A stretch of 64,000 bases of DNA from Acidobacteriota bacterium (GCA_019351995.1 JABBOD010000001.1:125655-189654), one strand, 5' to 3'; counted from the first letter of the stretch, positions 34,818-43,954 are shown. Made by a program: numbers and translations. The notes: generated from the sequence alone by a model not told the origin.

Positions 34818-36173
34818 GTGAGCGACCCCGACGATCCTCTGCATCCCCGGTCGGCGGGCACCCCGAAGAGGCGGCGCCTCGTCGACCTGTCGCCGCTTCG
34901 CGCGTCACCCGCCTTCGCGCGACTCTGGATCGGCTCCGCCGTGTCGGGCATCGGCGCCCAGCTCACCCTGGTCGCGGTCGGCCTGCAGATCTACGACATC
35001 ACGGCGTCCACCTTCGCGGTCGCTCTCGTCGGCGGCATCTCGCTGATCCCAATGATCATCGCGGGTCTCTGGGGCGGCGTTCTCGCGGACACCTTCGACC
35101 GCCGGGCCGTCCTCATCATCAGCGCCATCGCCGGGTGGCTCACCACGCTCGGCCTGATCGCGCTCGCGGGGGTTGAGCTCGCGACGCGCTCTGCTCCGGT
35201 CTGGCCGTTCTACCTGCTCACCACCGTCAACGCGGTCGCGGCCACGATCACCCAGACGACCAGAGGGTCGGTGACTCCGCGAATATTGCCGAAACACCTG
35301 ATCGCCCCGGCGAGTGCCCTCAACGGAATCGCCTTCGGCATCATGCTGACTCTCGGCCCTGCCCTCGCCGGCGTTCTCGTGGCGAGCGTCGGCTTCGCCT
35401 GGACATACACCGTGGATGCCGTGCTCTTCTTCGCCGGGTTCCTGGGCATCTTCTCGCTGCCGAAGCTGCCTCCCCTTGAAGAAACAGCCGGTGCCGGATT
35501 GCGATCGCTGCGAGACGGTCTCGCGTTCCTGGTGAACGCACCCAACATCCGAGCCGGCTTCGTGATCGACCTGCTGGCCATGGGCCTCGGGCGCCCGTTC
35601 GTGATCCTGCCGGCTGTTGGTGCGCTCGTGATCGGAGGGGGGCCGGTGACCGTCGGCATCCTGACCGCGTCGGCCGCGATCGGGACCTTCCTCACCAGCC
35701 TTTTCAGCGGTCCGGTCGGGCATGTGCGCCACTACGGTCTGGCCATCGGCCGGAGTGTGATGCTTTACGGCGGGTTCATCCTGCTTTTCGGAGTCGTAAT
35801 CGGAGCGATGGAGACTGGCTGGTTCGGCGCCGTCGGCCCGACGCTCCCACATGCCAATGTGGTGGCCCTGATCTTCGCGGCCGTCGCCTTGGCCGGCACG
35901 GGCGCGTCGGACGAGGTGAGCGCGATCTTCCGCTCGACGATGATGCTCACCGCCGCGCCCGACGGGATGCGCGGCCGGTTGCAAGGCATCTTCACCGTCG
36001 CCGTCACGGGCGGACCGCGCCTCGGCGACCTTTACATGGGCGTCTTCACGACGCTCGTGGCGCTGTGGTTCCCTCCGGTGCTCGGCGGATTGCTGATCAT
36101 CGGCGGGGTCGGGTTGGTGCTTCGGCTACTGAAGGGCTTCCGCGAGTACGACGCGGCGAGTCCCTCTCCCTGA
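34818..36173 (+). CDS. MFS exporter, EntS-like
   Basis: 451 residues, twelve membrane segments. SPAFARLWIGSAVSGIGAQLTLVAVGLQIYDIT in TM1, GGVLADTFDRRAVLI after TM2 (the MFS loop 2-3 motif) and TTRGSVTPRILPKHLIAPASALNGI are typical of enterobactin-exporter-like (EntS) MFS proteins. A siderophore role is not implied by the neighbours. The open frame extends 66 nt upstream into the inverted-repeat region, but the GTG at 34818 with its -10 element is the better start. Confidence 0.85.
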   Translation: MSDPDDPLHPRSAGTPKRRRLVDLSPLRASPAFARLWIGSAVSGIGAQLTLVAVGLQIYDITASTFAVALVGGISLIPMIIAGLWGGVLADTFDRRAVLIISAIAGWLTTLGLIALAGVELATRSAPVWPFYLLTTVNAVAATITQTTRGSVTPRILPKHLIAPASALNGIAFGIMLTLGPALAGVLVASVGFAWTYTVDAVLFFAGFLGIFSLPKLPPLEETAGAGLRSLRDGLAFLVNAPNIRAGFVIDLLAMGLGRPFVILPAVGALVIGGGPVTVGILTASAAIGTFLTSLFSGPVGHVRHYGLAIGRSVMLYGGFILLFGVVIGAMETGWFGAVGPTLPHANVVALIFAAVALAGTGASDEVSAIFRSTMMLTAAPDGMRGRLQGIFTVAVTGGPRLGDLYMGVFTTLVALWFPPVLGGLLIIGGVGLVLRLLKGFREYDAASPSP

Positions 36174-36237
36174 CGCGGCGAGGAGGACCCGCGTTGAGCG
36201 GATGCCGCCCCTCAGCCGATCAGGAAGCTCGTGAACG

Positions 36238-36243
36238 TAGGCT
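36238..36243 (+). promoter_or_regulatory. -10 element of the molybdoenzyme gene
   Basis: TAGGCT ends 6 nt before the ATG at 36250. Confidence 0.5.
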
Positions 36244-36249
36244 GACTCC

Positions 36250-37899
36250 ATGTCCACGCGCGGCGAGAAGCCCACCTGGCGCGCCCGCCTGCGTGGCTGG
36301 CTCCCGGCCGCGTGTGTCGGCCTGGCGTCCGTCATCCTCGGCCTTGGTGTCTCGGAACTGGTCGCCGCAGTGGTCGCGCCGGCGGCGAGCCCGGTGCTTG
36401 TTGTCGGGTCTCTCATGATCGACCTGGCACCCGGGTGGGCCAAGGAGACGGCGATCGCGCTGTTCGGCACGGGCGACAAGGCAGCACTGCTCACCGGTCT
36501 CGGCATCGTGCTGGCGCTGGTCTCTGCCACTGCGGGGGTTCTTGAGCGCGGGAAGCCTCCCCTCGGTCGCGTGATCATCGGGGCTGCGGGCCTCTTCGGC
36601 GTCGGGGCCGCGCTCACCAGGAGCGGCTCGGCGCCCTTCGACATCGTGCCCGCCGCGGCGGCGACGGTGGTCGCGCTGATCGCGCTCGGCTTCCTGCTGC
36701 GAGCGATGGACGAACCGACGAGACCCCAGCCGCCGAATCCGGCCGAGCTGCGCACCACGGGCGGTCGGCCGCCGAACGAGCTCGAACGGGAGCGGGCAGC
36801 GGATGCTCGGCGGCGCGAGGCGGCCCGGCTGACCCGCCGCCGGTTCTTCGGCATGACCGGCGCAGCCGTTGCGCTCGGAGCCGTCACCGCCCTCGGTGGT
36901 TACGCGCTGCAGGCTGGATCGCGCGCCGCCACCGCGGCCCGTAACGCCCTCCGACTGCCCGCGCCCGCCGTCACCGCCGCCCCGGTCCCGGCCGGCGCCG
37001 ATTTCGGGATCTCCGGCGTGCCATCCGTCGTCGTCAGCAATGCGGAGTTCTACCGGATCGACACCGCGTTGCAGATCCCGCAGATCGACGCGTCACAGTG
37101 GGAACTGAAGATCACCGGAATGGTCGCGAAGCCCCTGACGATCAACTTCGCCGAGCTGCTGAAGCGGCCGCTCGAAGAGAGCTACACGACACTGATGTGC
37201 GTCTCGAACGAGGTCGGCGGCAACCTGATCGGCAATGCGAAGTGGCTCGGCTACCCGATCAGACACCTGCTCGCTGAGGCTGCGCCGACGGCGGGCGCCG
37301 ACATGGTTTTCTCGAGGAGTTCCGACGGATTCACGGCCAGCACGCCCCTGACCACCCTGCAGGAGAGCGACCGCAACGCGATCCTCGCCGTCGGCATGAA
37401 CGGGGACCCGCTGCCACCCGAGCACGGCTACCCGGTGCGGATGGTGGTCCCCGGCCTCTACGGTTATGTCTCGGCCACCAAATGGGTTGTCGAACTCGAG
37501 GTCACCACCTTCGCCGCGCACTCGGCGTACTGGACGCAGCGCGGCTGGAGCGCGCGCGGCCCGGTCAAGATCGAGTCCGAAATCAACGTGCCGCAGACCG
37601 GTGCGACGGTCAAGGCGGGCAGCCAGACCGTCGCAGGAGTGGCCTGGTATCAGCACACCGGCATCCAGAAAGTCGAGGTGCAGGTGGATGAGGGGGCCTG
37701 GCACGAAGCAACCCTCGCCACCGCGATCTCCGCAGACACCTGGGTGCAGTGGAAGTACGACTGGACAGCCACGTCCGGTCAACACACCCTGCGAGTACGG
37801 GCGACCGGCACCGACGGCACCGTGCAGACGTCCGCCGTTGCCGGCACGGTCCCCGACGGCGCGACCGGCTACCACGAGATCCAGGTTCAGGTCGGCTAG
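36250..37899 (+). CDS. Membrane-anchored sulfite-oxidase-family molybdopterin oxidoreductase
   Basis: 549 residues. Residues 1-155 contain four membrane segments; a fifth follows the twin-Arg-like RRRFFGMTGAAVALGAVTALGGY (about 197-220). The oxidoreductase domain (about 245-425) has the Mo-ligand Cys317 in LMCVSNEVGGNLIGNAKW and WVVELEVT...AYWTQRGW near its end. A C-terminal Ig-like dimerisation domain (about 455-549: VAGVAWYQHTGIQKVEVQVDEG.W) is complete. The fold could oxidise sulfite or reduce sulfoxides (YedY-like); the neighbourhood of rhodanese and sulfide genes slightly favours sulfur. No heme domain is fused; the electron partner is not visible. Confidence 0.85.
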   Translation: MSTRGEKPTWRARLRGWLPAACVGLASVILGLGVSELVAAVVAPAASPVLVVGSLMIDLAPGWAKETAIALFGTGDKAALLTGLGIVLALVSATAGVLERGKPPLGRVIIGAAGLFGVGAALTRSGSAPFDIVPAAAATVVALIALGFLLRAMDEPTRPQPPNPAELRTTGGRPPNELERERAADARRREAARLTRRRFFGMTGAAVALGAVTALGGYALQAGSRAATAARNALRLPAPAVTAAPVPAGADFGISGVPSVVVSNAEFYRIDTALQIPQIDASQWELKITGMVAKPLTINFAELLKRPLEESYTTLMCVSNEVGGNLIGNAKWLGYPIRHLLAEAAPTAGADMVFSRSSDGFTASTPLTTLQESDRNAILAVGMNGDPLPPEHGYPVRMVVPGLYGYVSATKWVVELEVTTFAAHSAYWTQRGWSARGPVKIESEINVPQTGATVKAGSQTVAGVAWYQHTGIQKVEVQVDEGAWHEATLATAISADTWVQWKYDWTATSGQHTLRVRATGTDGTVQTSAVAGTVPDGATGYHEIQVQVG

Positions 37900-37906
37900 T
37901 TCCCGC

Positions 37907-38542
37907 TCAGCTCTTCAGGCCCGTGATCGCGAGCGTGCCGCCGAGCCCGATCATCATCACGCCGCCCACGGCACCCAGTCGTGAGAGGCGGCGGGGCGAG
38001 CGCGCGAACCAGAGCCGCGCGGCACCGGCAGTGAAGACCCATGTGCTGTCCATCACGAGGGCGAGCACGACGAAGACCAGCCCGAGTTCGGCCAGCTGCA
38101 GCGGGATCGCCCCCGCCGTGGCATCCACGAACTGGGGCAGGATCGCGACGAAGAACACGATCGACTTCGGATTGGTGATGCCCACCACGAAGCCCTCCCC
38201 GAGCAGCCGCAGCGTCGACCGCGGAGCCCCGCGCTCGATGGGTGCCTGCACATCGCCTCGATGCCTGATCGCCTGGATGCCGAGGTAGATCAGGTAGGCG
38301 GCTCCGGCCAGCTTGACGATGGTGAGCACCACGATCGATCCGGCGACGATCGCACCAACACCCAACGCCACGGCGGCGGTCTGGATGAGCATGCCGCTCG
38401 CATTGCCGATGACGCTCAGCAGCCCGGCACGACGCCCGAGCGCGAGGGTACGCCCGATGACGAACAGCACGCTCGGACCGGGGAGCGCGATCAGCAACGC
38501 GGACGCAATCGCGAAGGTGAGCAGGTGCGAGAGCGGAACCAT
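37907..38542 (-). CDS. LysE/RhtB-family amino-acid exporter
   Basis: 211 residues with six membrane segments. ALPGPSVLFVIGRTLALGRRAGLLSVIGNASGMLI and GFVVGITNPKSIVFFVAILPQFVD are the family signatures. Substrate could be lysine, threonine or homoserine lactone-like molecules. The ATG at 38542 has TACGAT 6 nt upstream. Divergent from the sulfur operon; the CstR-type operator at 38597 lies between them but closer to that operon. Confidence 0.9.
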   Translation of the reverse strand: MVPLSHLLTFAIASALLIALPGPSVLFVIGRTLALGRRAGLLSVIGNASGMLIQTAAVALGVGAIVAGSIVVLTIVKLAGAAYLIYLGIQAIRHRGDVQAPIERGAPRSTLRLLGEGFVVGITNPKSIVFFVAILPQFVDATAGAIPLQLAELGLVFVVLALVMDSTWVFTAGAARLWFARSPRRLSRLGAVGGVMMIGLGGTLAITGLKS

Positions 38543-38548
38543 GACGAG

Positions 38549-38554
38549 ATCGTA
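38549..38554 (-). promoter_or_regulatory. -10 element of the LysE gene
   Basis: TACGAT on the minus strand, 6 nt before the ATG at 38542. Confidence 0.45.
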
Positions 38555-38596
38555 GCGAGCACGCGATCGTCGGGACGAAAGGCCCTGGCCCCGACA

Positions 38597-38610
38597 TACC
38601 CCAGGGGGTA
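38597..38610. promoter_or_regulatory. CsoR/CstR-type operator, sulfur operon
   Basis: TACCCC-AG-GGGGTA, preceded by ACA, 36 nt before the first gene of the sulfur operon. This is the form of the operators bound by CsoR-family repressors; with the downstream genes it best fits the persulfide sensor CstR rather than copper-sensing CsoR. A weak -10 (TAACTT) overlaps the right arm. A near-identical site is at 59775. Confidence 0.7.
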
Positions 38611-38645
38611 ACTTCCGAGAAAAGTACACGAAGGAGAAGGTTCTC

Positions 38646-38864
38646 ATGGGCATCATCAAGTTCCTCGGTTCCACCCCCGGTCGCTGGACGCGCGGCATCG
38701 TCGGGATCGCCATCGCCGCCATCGGCATCGTCCTCGGCGGATGGTGGTTCATCCTCGCCGCCGTCGGCGTCGTGGTCTTCCTGGCCGGCGCATTGGACTT
38801 CTGCCTCTTCGCCCCGCTGCTCGGCAAGCCGTTCCGCGGGTCCGAACTCCGCGCCTCGTTCTAG
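38646..38864 (+). CDS. YgaP-like (DUF2892) small membrane protein
   Basis: 72 residues, two membrane segments (GIVGIAIAAIGIVLGG and WWFILAAVGVVVFLAGALDFCLFAPLLG). The CLFAPLLG ending is characteristic of the YgaP-type domain that in E. coli is fused to a rhodanese. Here it is a free-standing first gene of the sulfur operon, with a good ribosome-binding site (AAGGAGAAGG). The single Cys faces one side of the second helix and could carry or pass sulfane sulfur. Confidence 0.88.
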   Translation: MGIIKFLGSTPGRWTRGIVGIAIAAIGIVLGGWWFILAAVGVVVFLAGALDFCLFAPLLGKPFRGSELRASF

Positions 38865-38882
38865 GCGGAGGGCGACGCACGC

Positions 38883-41402
38883 GTGAAGATCGTCGTTGTC
38901 GGTGGGGTCGCCGGCGGTGCCTCCGTCGCGGCCCGGGCCCGAAGGCTCGATGAGAGCGCGGACATCCTGGTGCTTGAGCGGGGCCACCATGTGTCGTTCG
39001 CGAACTGCGGCCTGCCGTACCACATCGGCGAGGTCATCGCCGATCGCAGCAGACTGCTGCTGCAGACACCCGAGAGCCTGCACGAGTCACTCGACATCGA
39101 GGTTCGGGTCGGCCATGAGGTGCTCTCCATCGACCGGCCGACGCGCACGGTCACCGTTCGCGAGCTGTCGACGGGACGTGAATACTCCGAGAGCTACGAT
39201 GCCCTCGCGCTCTGCGCCGGTGCCGAGCCCGCCCGTCCGCCGCTGCCCGGGATCGACCTGCCCGGCATTCACGTGTTGCGTCGCATCGGCGACATGGATG
39301 CCATCAAGTCCGAGCTCGATGCGGCCCTCGCTGCCGCCGGGGCCGGCACGCGGGCTGCCGTGCACTGCGTCGTCATCGGAGCCGGATACATCGGGCTCGA
39401 GATGGCGGAGAACCTGATCCATCGCGGTGCGATCGTCGATGTCGTGGAGATGGCCGACCAGATCCTGCCGCCGCTCGATCACGAGATCTCGGTCCCGGTG
39501 GAGCGGCACCTGCGGAGTCGTGGCGTCGCCCTGCACCTCGCCACCGCGGCCGCCGCCTTCACTCCGCGTTCCGGCGGCGGGCTCACGGTCGAACTCACCA
39601 ACTCGACCTTCCTCGACGCCGATCTGGTCATCCTCTCCGCCGGCGTACGCCCATCGGTGGAGCTTGCTCGCGCCGCGGGAATCGAGCTGGGGCCGCACGG
39701 CGGCATCAAGGTCGACACCCACATGCAGACCTCCGACTCGCGGATCTGGGCCGCTGGCGACTCGGTCGAGACCGCGAACACCGTGCTGGCGGGCACGTGG
39801 ATCGCCCCGCTCGCCGGACCAGCAAACCGCGAGGCACGGGTTGCCGCCGAGAACATCTGTGGCAGGTCGACCGAGTATCGCTCGACCCAGGGCACGTCGA
39901 TCGTCAAGGTGTTCGACATGGTCGCGGGCGGCACCGGGGCCACGGAGCGCCAGCTTCTCGCCGCCGGACAGGAGTACCGCGCGGTGCACGTGCACCCATC
40001 CGGCCATGCCGGCTACTACCCCGGCACCGCGATGATGCACATCAAGCTGCTGTTCGCGCCCGACACCGGCCGCATCCTCGGCGCCCAGGTCGCCGGGTTC
40101 GACGGAGTCGACAAGCGCCTCGACGTCTTCGCCACCGCGCTCCGCGCCGAGTTGACGGTGTGGGACCTCGAGGAGTTGGAACTCGCATACGCGCCGCCGT
40201 TCGGCTCGGCGAAGGACCCCGTGAACATGGCCGGCTTCGTCGCGAGCAACGTGCTGCTCGGCGACCTCGTGCTCTGGTACGCCCAGGACTATCCGCACGC
40301 CATCGACGGTGCCCGCATCATCGACGTCCGCACGTCAGAGGAGTTCACGCTGTGGCATCTCCCCGGCGCCGAGAACGTGCCGATCGACACCATCCGTGAG
40401 GTGAGCGCCGAGTGGGACCGGGCCGCACCCCTCCGGCTCTACTGCACGGTCGGGTTCCGGAGCTACCTCGTCTACCGCTCACTCGTGCAGCGCGGATTCA
40501 CCGATGTCGCCACCCTCTCGGGAGGTTCGGAGACATTCAGAGCCTGGCACGAACTCGAGCCAGATAGCGCCGAACCCACTCCCGCGGTGATGCCGTACGC
40601 CGAAGCCGTCGACGTGATCGCCGAGGCCGGCCATCGCCTCGCCATCGCGGAGGGAACAGGCGTCTCCGTCGACTTGGATTGCTCGGGCCTGGCCTGCCCC
40701 GGCCCGATCATGAAGCTCGCCCAGACGATGAAGCCGCTCAGCGCGGGGGACGAGATCGTGGTCCATGTCTCCGATCCCGGCTTCGCGCTCGATGGTCCCG
40801 CCTGGGCCAAGCGCAACGGTCACCAGTTGATCGGAATCACTCCGGAGGGTCCCGGCTACGTCGCGACCCTGCGCAAGGGCGGTGCGGCGCCGGCGCCGAG
40901 CGGTCACGCGCTCGCCGCAGCTGCGCCCGCACCCCCCAAGCTGTCGTTCGTCATCTTCGATGGCGACCTCGACAAGCTCATCGCGGCATTCATCATCGCC
41001 AATGGCGCGATCGCCATGGGGGAAGAGGTCTCGATGTTCTTCACCTTCTGGGGGCTCAACGCCCTCCGCCGCTCTGACCCGCCCAGGCGCAAGCGCAGCG
41101 CGCTCGACACCGTGTTCGGGGCGATGATGCCCCGGGGCGCCGAGAAGCTCTCGCTCTCGCAGCTGAACATGATGGGTGCCGGCGCGGCGATGATCAAGGG
41201 CGTCATGAAGAAGAACGGGGTGCATTCGCTCCCGGAACTGATCGCCTCGGCTCAAGCAGGTGGCGCCCGCATCATCGGCTGCACCATGACCATGGACCTG
41301 CTGGGCATCGCCGAATCCGATCTGATCGATGGGATCGAACTGGGCGGCGTCGCCACCTTCCTCGGCGAGGCCGCGGAGTCGACGTCCACTCTCTTCATTT
41401 AG
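38883..41402 (+). CDS. CoA-disulfide reductase/rhodanese/TusA/DsrE fusion
   Basis: 839 residues in four parts. Residues 1-450: FAD/NAD(P) disulfide reductase of the CoADR type, with VVVGGVAGGASVAARARRL, the single active-site Cys42 in SFANCGLPYHIG and the second nucleotide loop VVIGAGYIGLEMAENL. About 465-560: rhodanese with Cys521 in LYCTVGFRSYL. About 598-665: TusA-like, with Cys605 in GLACPGPIMK. About 686-839: DsrE-like, with Cys800 in RIIGCTMTMDLLG. All four sulfur-carrying cysteines are intact, so the chain can be read as a relay reducing or passing persulfide sulfur. It follows the DUF2892 gene by 18 nt. Similar fusions exist in other bacteria; the exact reaction here is inferred. Confidence 0.93.
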   Translation: MKIVVVGGVAGGASVAARARRLDESADILVLERGHHVSFANCGLPYHIGEVIADRSRLLLQTPESLHESLDIEVRVGHEVLSIDRPTRTVTVRELSTGREYSESYDALALCAGAEPARPPLPGIDLPGIHVLRRIGDMDAIKSELDAALAAAGAGTRAAVHCVVIGAGYIGLEMAENLIHRGAIVDVVEMADQILPPLDHEISVPVERHLRSRGVALHLATAAAAFTPRSGGGLTVELTNSTFLDADLVILSAGVRPSVELARAAGIELGPHGGIKVDTHMQTSDSRIWAAGDSVETANTVLAGTWIAPLAGPANREARVAAENICGRSTEYRSTQGTSIVKVFDMVAGGTGATERQLLAAGQEYRAVHVHPSGHAGYYPGTAMMHIKLLFAPDTGRILGAQVAGFDGVDKRLDVFATALRAELTVWDLEELELAYAPPFGSAKDPVNMAGFVASNVLLGDLVLWYAQDYPHAIDGARIIDVRTSEEFTLWHLPGAENVPIDTIREVSAEWDRAAPLRLYCTVGFRSYLVYRSLVQRGFTDVATLSGGSETFRAWHELEPDSAEPTPAVMPYAEAVDVIAEAGHRLAIAEGTGVSVDLDCSGLACPGPIMKLAQTMKPLSAGDEIVVHVSDPGFALDGPAWAKRNGHQLIGITPEGPGYVATLRKGGAAPAPSGHALAAAAPAPPKLSFVIFDGDLDKLIAAFIIANGAIAMGEEVSMFFTFWGLNALRRSDPPRRKRSALDTVFGAMMPRGAEKLSLSQLNMMGAGAAMIKGVMKKNGVHSLPELIASAQAGGARIIGCTMTMDLLGIAESDLIDGIELGGVATFLGEAAESTSTLFI

Positions 41403-41471
41403 CACCAACCCGCGCCCGGCAGCCGCCGAACGCGTTCACCGAAATCACTCACTGGATGGGCGGATGTCACC

Positions 41472-42932
41472 ATGACGCGAGTCGTCGTGCTGGGAGCTGG
41501 GGTCTCGGGTCACACCGCAGCGCTCTACCTCAAGAAGAAGCTGGGCCGAGCGCACGAGGTGGTGGTCGTCTCCCCGAACTCGAAGTGGAACTGGATCCCC
41601 TCCAACATCTGGGTGGGCGTCGGTCGGATGTCTGCCACGAAGGTCGTCTTCCCGCTTGCTCCGATCTACCGCCGTACGGGCATCGACTTCCGGCAGGCCA
41701 AAGCCGTCGGGATCCTGCCCGAGGGTGATGCCGACGACCCACGTGGCGCTGTCGATGTGGTGTCCACCGCACCGGGGACCGTCGGCCGCACCGAGCGCAT
41801 CCGCTACGACTACCTCATCAACGCCACCGGCCCGAAGCTGAACTTCGCCGCGACCCCTGGCCTTGGACCGGACGGCGGATTTACGGCGTCGGTGTGCACC
41901 CCCGGGCACGCCGTCGACGCTGCCGGGCGCTTGGCCGCGACGATCGAGAAGCTGAAGGCCGGCATCCGCCAGACCCTCGTGATCGGGGTCGGGCACGGCA
42001 GCTGCACCTGCGAGGGCGCCGCCTTCGAGTACGCCTTCAACGTCGAGCATGAGCTGCGCGCGGCGGGAGTGCGCGACCGGGCCGACGTGCTGTATCTCAG
42101 CAATGAGCACGAGCTCGGCGATTTCGGGGTCGGCGGAATGACCTTCAGCACGCGGGACGGGCAGGTCACCAGCGAGAAATGGATGGCGTCCCTGTTCCGC
42201 GAGCGCGGCATTCGGGCAATCGTCCAGGCGGCCCCCACCGAGATCGACGCTGACACCATCACCTACCGGCAGATCGACGGCAGCACGAGCACGCAGCACT
42301 ACGATTTCGCGATGCTGCTTCCACCCTTCGGCGGGGTCGGACTGACCGCGACCGACCGCGCGGGCGTCGACATCACCTCGAAGATCTTCGCGCCATCGGG
42401 CTTCATGCGGGTCGACGCGGACTACCGCCCGCGGCCGTTCGAGGAGTGGACCGCCGCGGACTGGCCGCGGACCTACCAGAATCCGGAGTACGGCAACATC
42501 TTCGGAGTCGGGATCGCCTTCGCCCCGCCGCATCAGATCTCGCGCCCGTACGCAACGCCGGATGGTCTCGCGATCGCCGCGGCACCCCCGCGCACCGGGA
42601 TGCCGTCCGGCGCCATGGGCAAGGTCGTCGCGCTGACGATCGCCGACATGATCCTCACAGGGGCGACCGTCCCCACGCGGAGCGCATCGATGAGCGAAAT
42701 GGCTGCCGCCTGTATCGCCTCCACCGGAACGGGCCTGTTCCGAGGCACCGCGGCAGCGATGGCCATGTCGCCGATCGTGCCCGACTACTCGAAGTTCCCC
42801 TCGACGGGTCGGAATGCGAAGGAGACAACGGGCGATATCGGTCTCGCCGCGCACTGGGTCAAGCGGATGCTGCATACCGCCTTCATCTATAAGGCGAAGG
42901 CACTGCCGTTCTGGTGGCTGATCCCCGAATGA
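41472..42932 (+). CDS. Sulfide:quinone oxidoreductase-like flavoprotein
   Basis: 486 residues. RVVVLGAGVSGHTAALYLKKKLG binds FAD. Three regions match the redox cysteines of SQR: Cys142 (SVCTPGHA), Cys178/Cys180 (HGSCTCEGAAFEYAFNVEH) and Cys414 (MAAACIASTG). The C-terminal WVKRMLHTAFIYKAKALPFWWLIPE is the amphipathic membrane-binding end usual for this group. It would oxidise sulfide to sulfane sulfur and reduce quinone, feeding the fusion protein encoded upstream. The stop overlaps the next ORF as ATGA. Confidence 0.85.
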   Translation: MTRVVVLGAGVSGHTAALYLKKKLGRAHEVVVVSPNSKWNWIPSNIWVGVGRMSATKVVFPLAPIYRRTGIDFRQAKAVGILPEGDADDPRGAVDVVSTAPGTVGRTERIRYDYLINATGPKLNFAATPGLGPDGGFTASVCTPGHAVDAAGRLAATIEKLKAGIRQTLVIGVGHGSCTCEGAAFEYAFNVEHELRAAGVRDRADVLYLSNEHELGDFGVGGMTFSTRDGQVTSEKWMASLFRERGIRAIVQAAPTEIDADTITYRQIDGSTSTQHYDFAMLLPPFGGVGLTATDRAGVDITSKIFAPSGFMRVDADYRPRPFEEWTAADWPRTYQNPEYGNIFGVGIAFAPPHQISRPYATPDGLAIAAAPPRTGMPSGAMGKVVALTIADMILTGATVPTRSASMSEMAAACIASTGTGLFRGTAAAMAMSPIVPDYSKFPSTGRNAKETTGDIGLAAHWVKRMLHTAFIYKAKALPFWWLIPE

Positions 42933-43105
42933 CCGCCAACGCACACGACCGGAGACCCGCCATGGATGACGCTCAGAACCAGATCGATCACGCGCCGTTG
43001 CCCGACGCCCGCGAGTTGCGCCGCCGACGCAACGTCGTCATCCAGTTCGTCCATTTCGTGACCCTGAACTGGAAGATGTACACCCTCGCGAAGCGGCACC
43101 ATTGA
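42929..43105 (+). CDS. 58-residue basic small protein of the sulfur operon
   Basis: The ATG overlaps the SQR stop (ATGA). An internal ATG at 42962, 7 nt behind GGAG, would give 47 residues. The sequence is polar at the start, then RELRRRRNVVIQFVHFVTLNWKMYTLAKRHH: a basic patch, an aromatic hydrophobic stretch and a basic end. No family is recognised. Coupled translation makes it likely real, and it may help SQR bind the membrane or act as a small subunit; this is inference only. Confidence 0.6.
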   Translation: MTANAHDRRPAMDDAQNQIDHAPLPDARELRRRRNVVIQFVHFVTLNWKMYTLAKRHH

Positions 43106-43189
43106 GGGGTGACGGCTGACACTCGATCAGTTCGTCGACACCGAGATGGTCGCCCCGTGCCGGGGAGACACGGAAAGGGGCAGGAACGC

Positions 43190-43954
43190 ATGGAGACACT
43201 CCCCGCACTGAGCGGCAGGGTCGCCGTGGTTACGGGCGCCGCGCGCGGACTGGGGCGGGCAATCGCGCTCGATCTGGCCCGCGCGGGAGCCGATATCGGG
43301 GTCGGGCTTCGCGACCCGGACCGCGACGGTGGGCTGGTGGACGAGATCCGCGCCCTCGGTCGGCGGGCACTCCCGCTGGCGATGGACGTCACCGACCTCG
43401 TCGCCAGTCGTGCAGCACTCGACCGGGCCGTGCGCGAGCTCGGCTCGCTCGACATCCTCGTCAACAACGCGGGCGGCAGCATCATGGGCGACGCGCTCGA
43501 CGTCACGGAGCAGGACTTCGACGCGGTGTGGGCGCTGAACACGAAGTCGACGTTCTTCCTGGCCCAGCACGCCGCGAGATACATGCGGGATGCCGCCGGC
43601 GGCTCGATCGTGAACGTCGCCTCCCAGGCGGGGCTGGTGGCACTCCCGGGCGAATCCTCGTACTGCATCAGCAAGGCGGCCATCATCCACATGACCAAGA
43701 GCCTCGCCGTCGAATGGGGCCGGTACGGCATCCGGGTCAACGCGGTCGCTCCGACGTTCATCGAGACCGACGGCACCGCGAACGCGCTCTCCGACCCCTC
43801 CTTCCTCGCCGACACCGTCGAGCGCATCGCCGCGCTGCACCGAATCGGCACGCCGGGCGAGGTGTCTGCAGCCGTCACGTTCCTGGCCTCGCCCGCCGCC
43901 TCCCTCATCACCGGGCACACCCTCGTCATCGACGGAGGGTGGACGGCGCGCTAA
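43190..43954 (+). CDS. Short-chain dehydrogenase/reductase
   Basis: 254 residues, classical SDR. TGAARGLGRA is the dinucleotide motif, DILVNNAGG is present, and the catalytic set is Ser in NVASQAGL and Tyr-Lys in SSYCISKAA. NADP is suggested by the Arg in GLRDPDRDGG. A ribosome-binding site (GGAAAGGGG) precedes the ATG at 43190. The substrate (3-oxoacyl, sugar or steroid alcohol) cannot be fixed. Confidence 0.9.
   Translation: METLPALSGRVAVVTGAARGLGRAIALDLARAGADIGVGLRDPDRDGGLVDEIRALGRRALPLAMDVTDLVASRAALDRAVRELGSLDILVNNAGGSIMGDALDVTEQDFDAVWALNTKSTFFLAQHAARYMRDAAGGSIVNVASQAGLVALPGESSYCISKAAIIHMTKSLAVEWGRYGIRVNAVAPTFIETDGTANALSDPSFLADTVERIAALHRIGTPGEVSAAVTFLASPAASLITGHTLVIDGGWTAR

Noticed and set aside
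38597..38610. Copper-responsive CsoR site
   Set aside because: Palindrome type would allow it, but no copper ATPase, chaperone or CsoR gene is adjacent and both downstream loci are sulfur genes. Copper is kept only as the refuting alternative.
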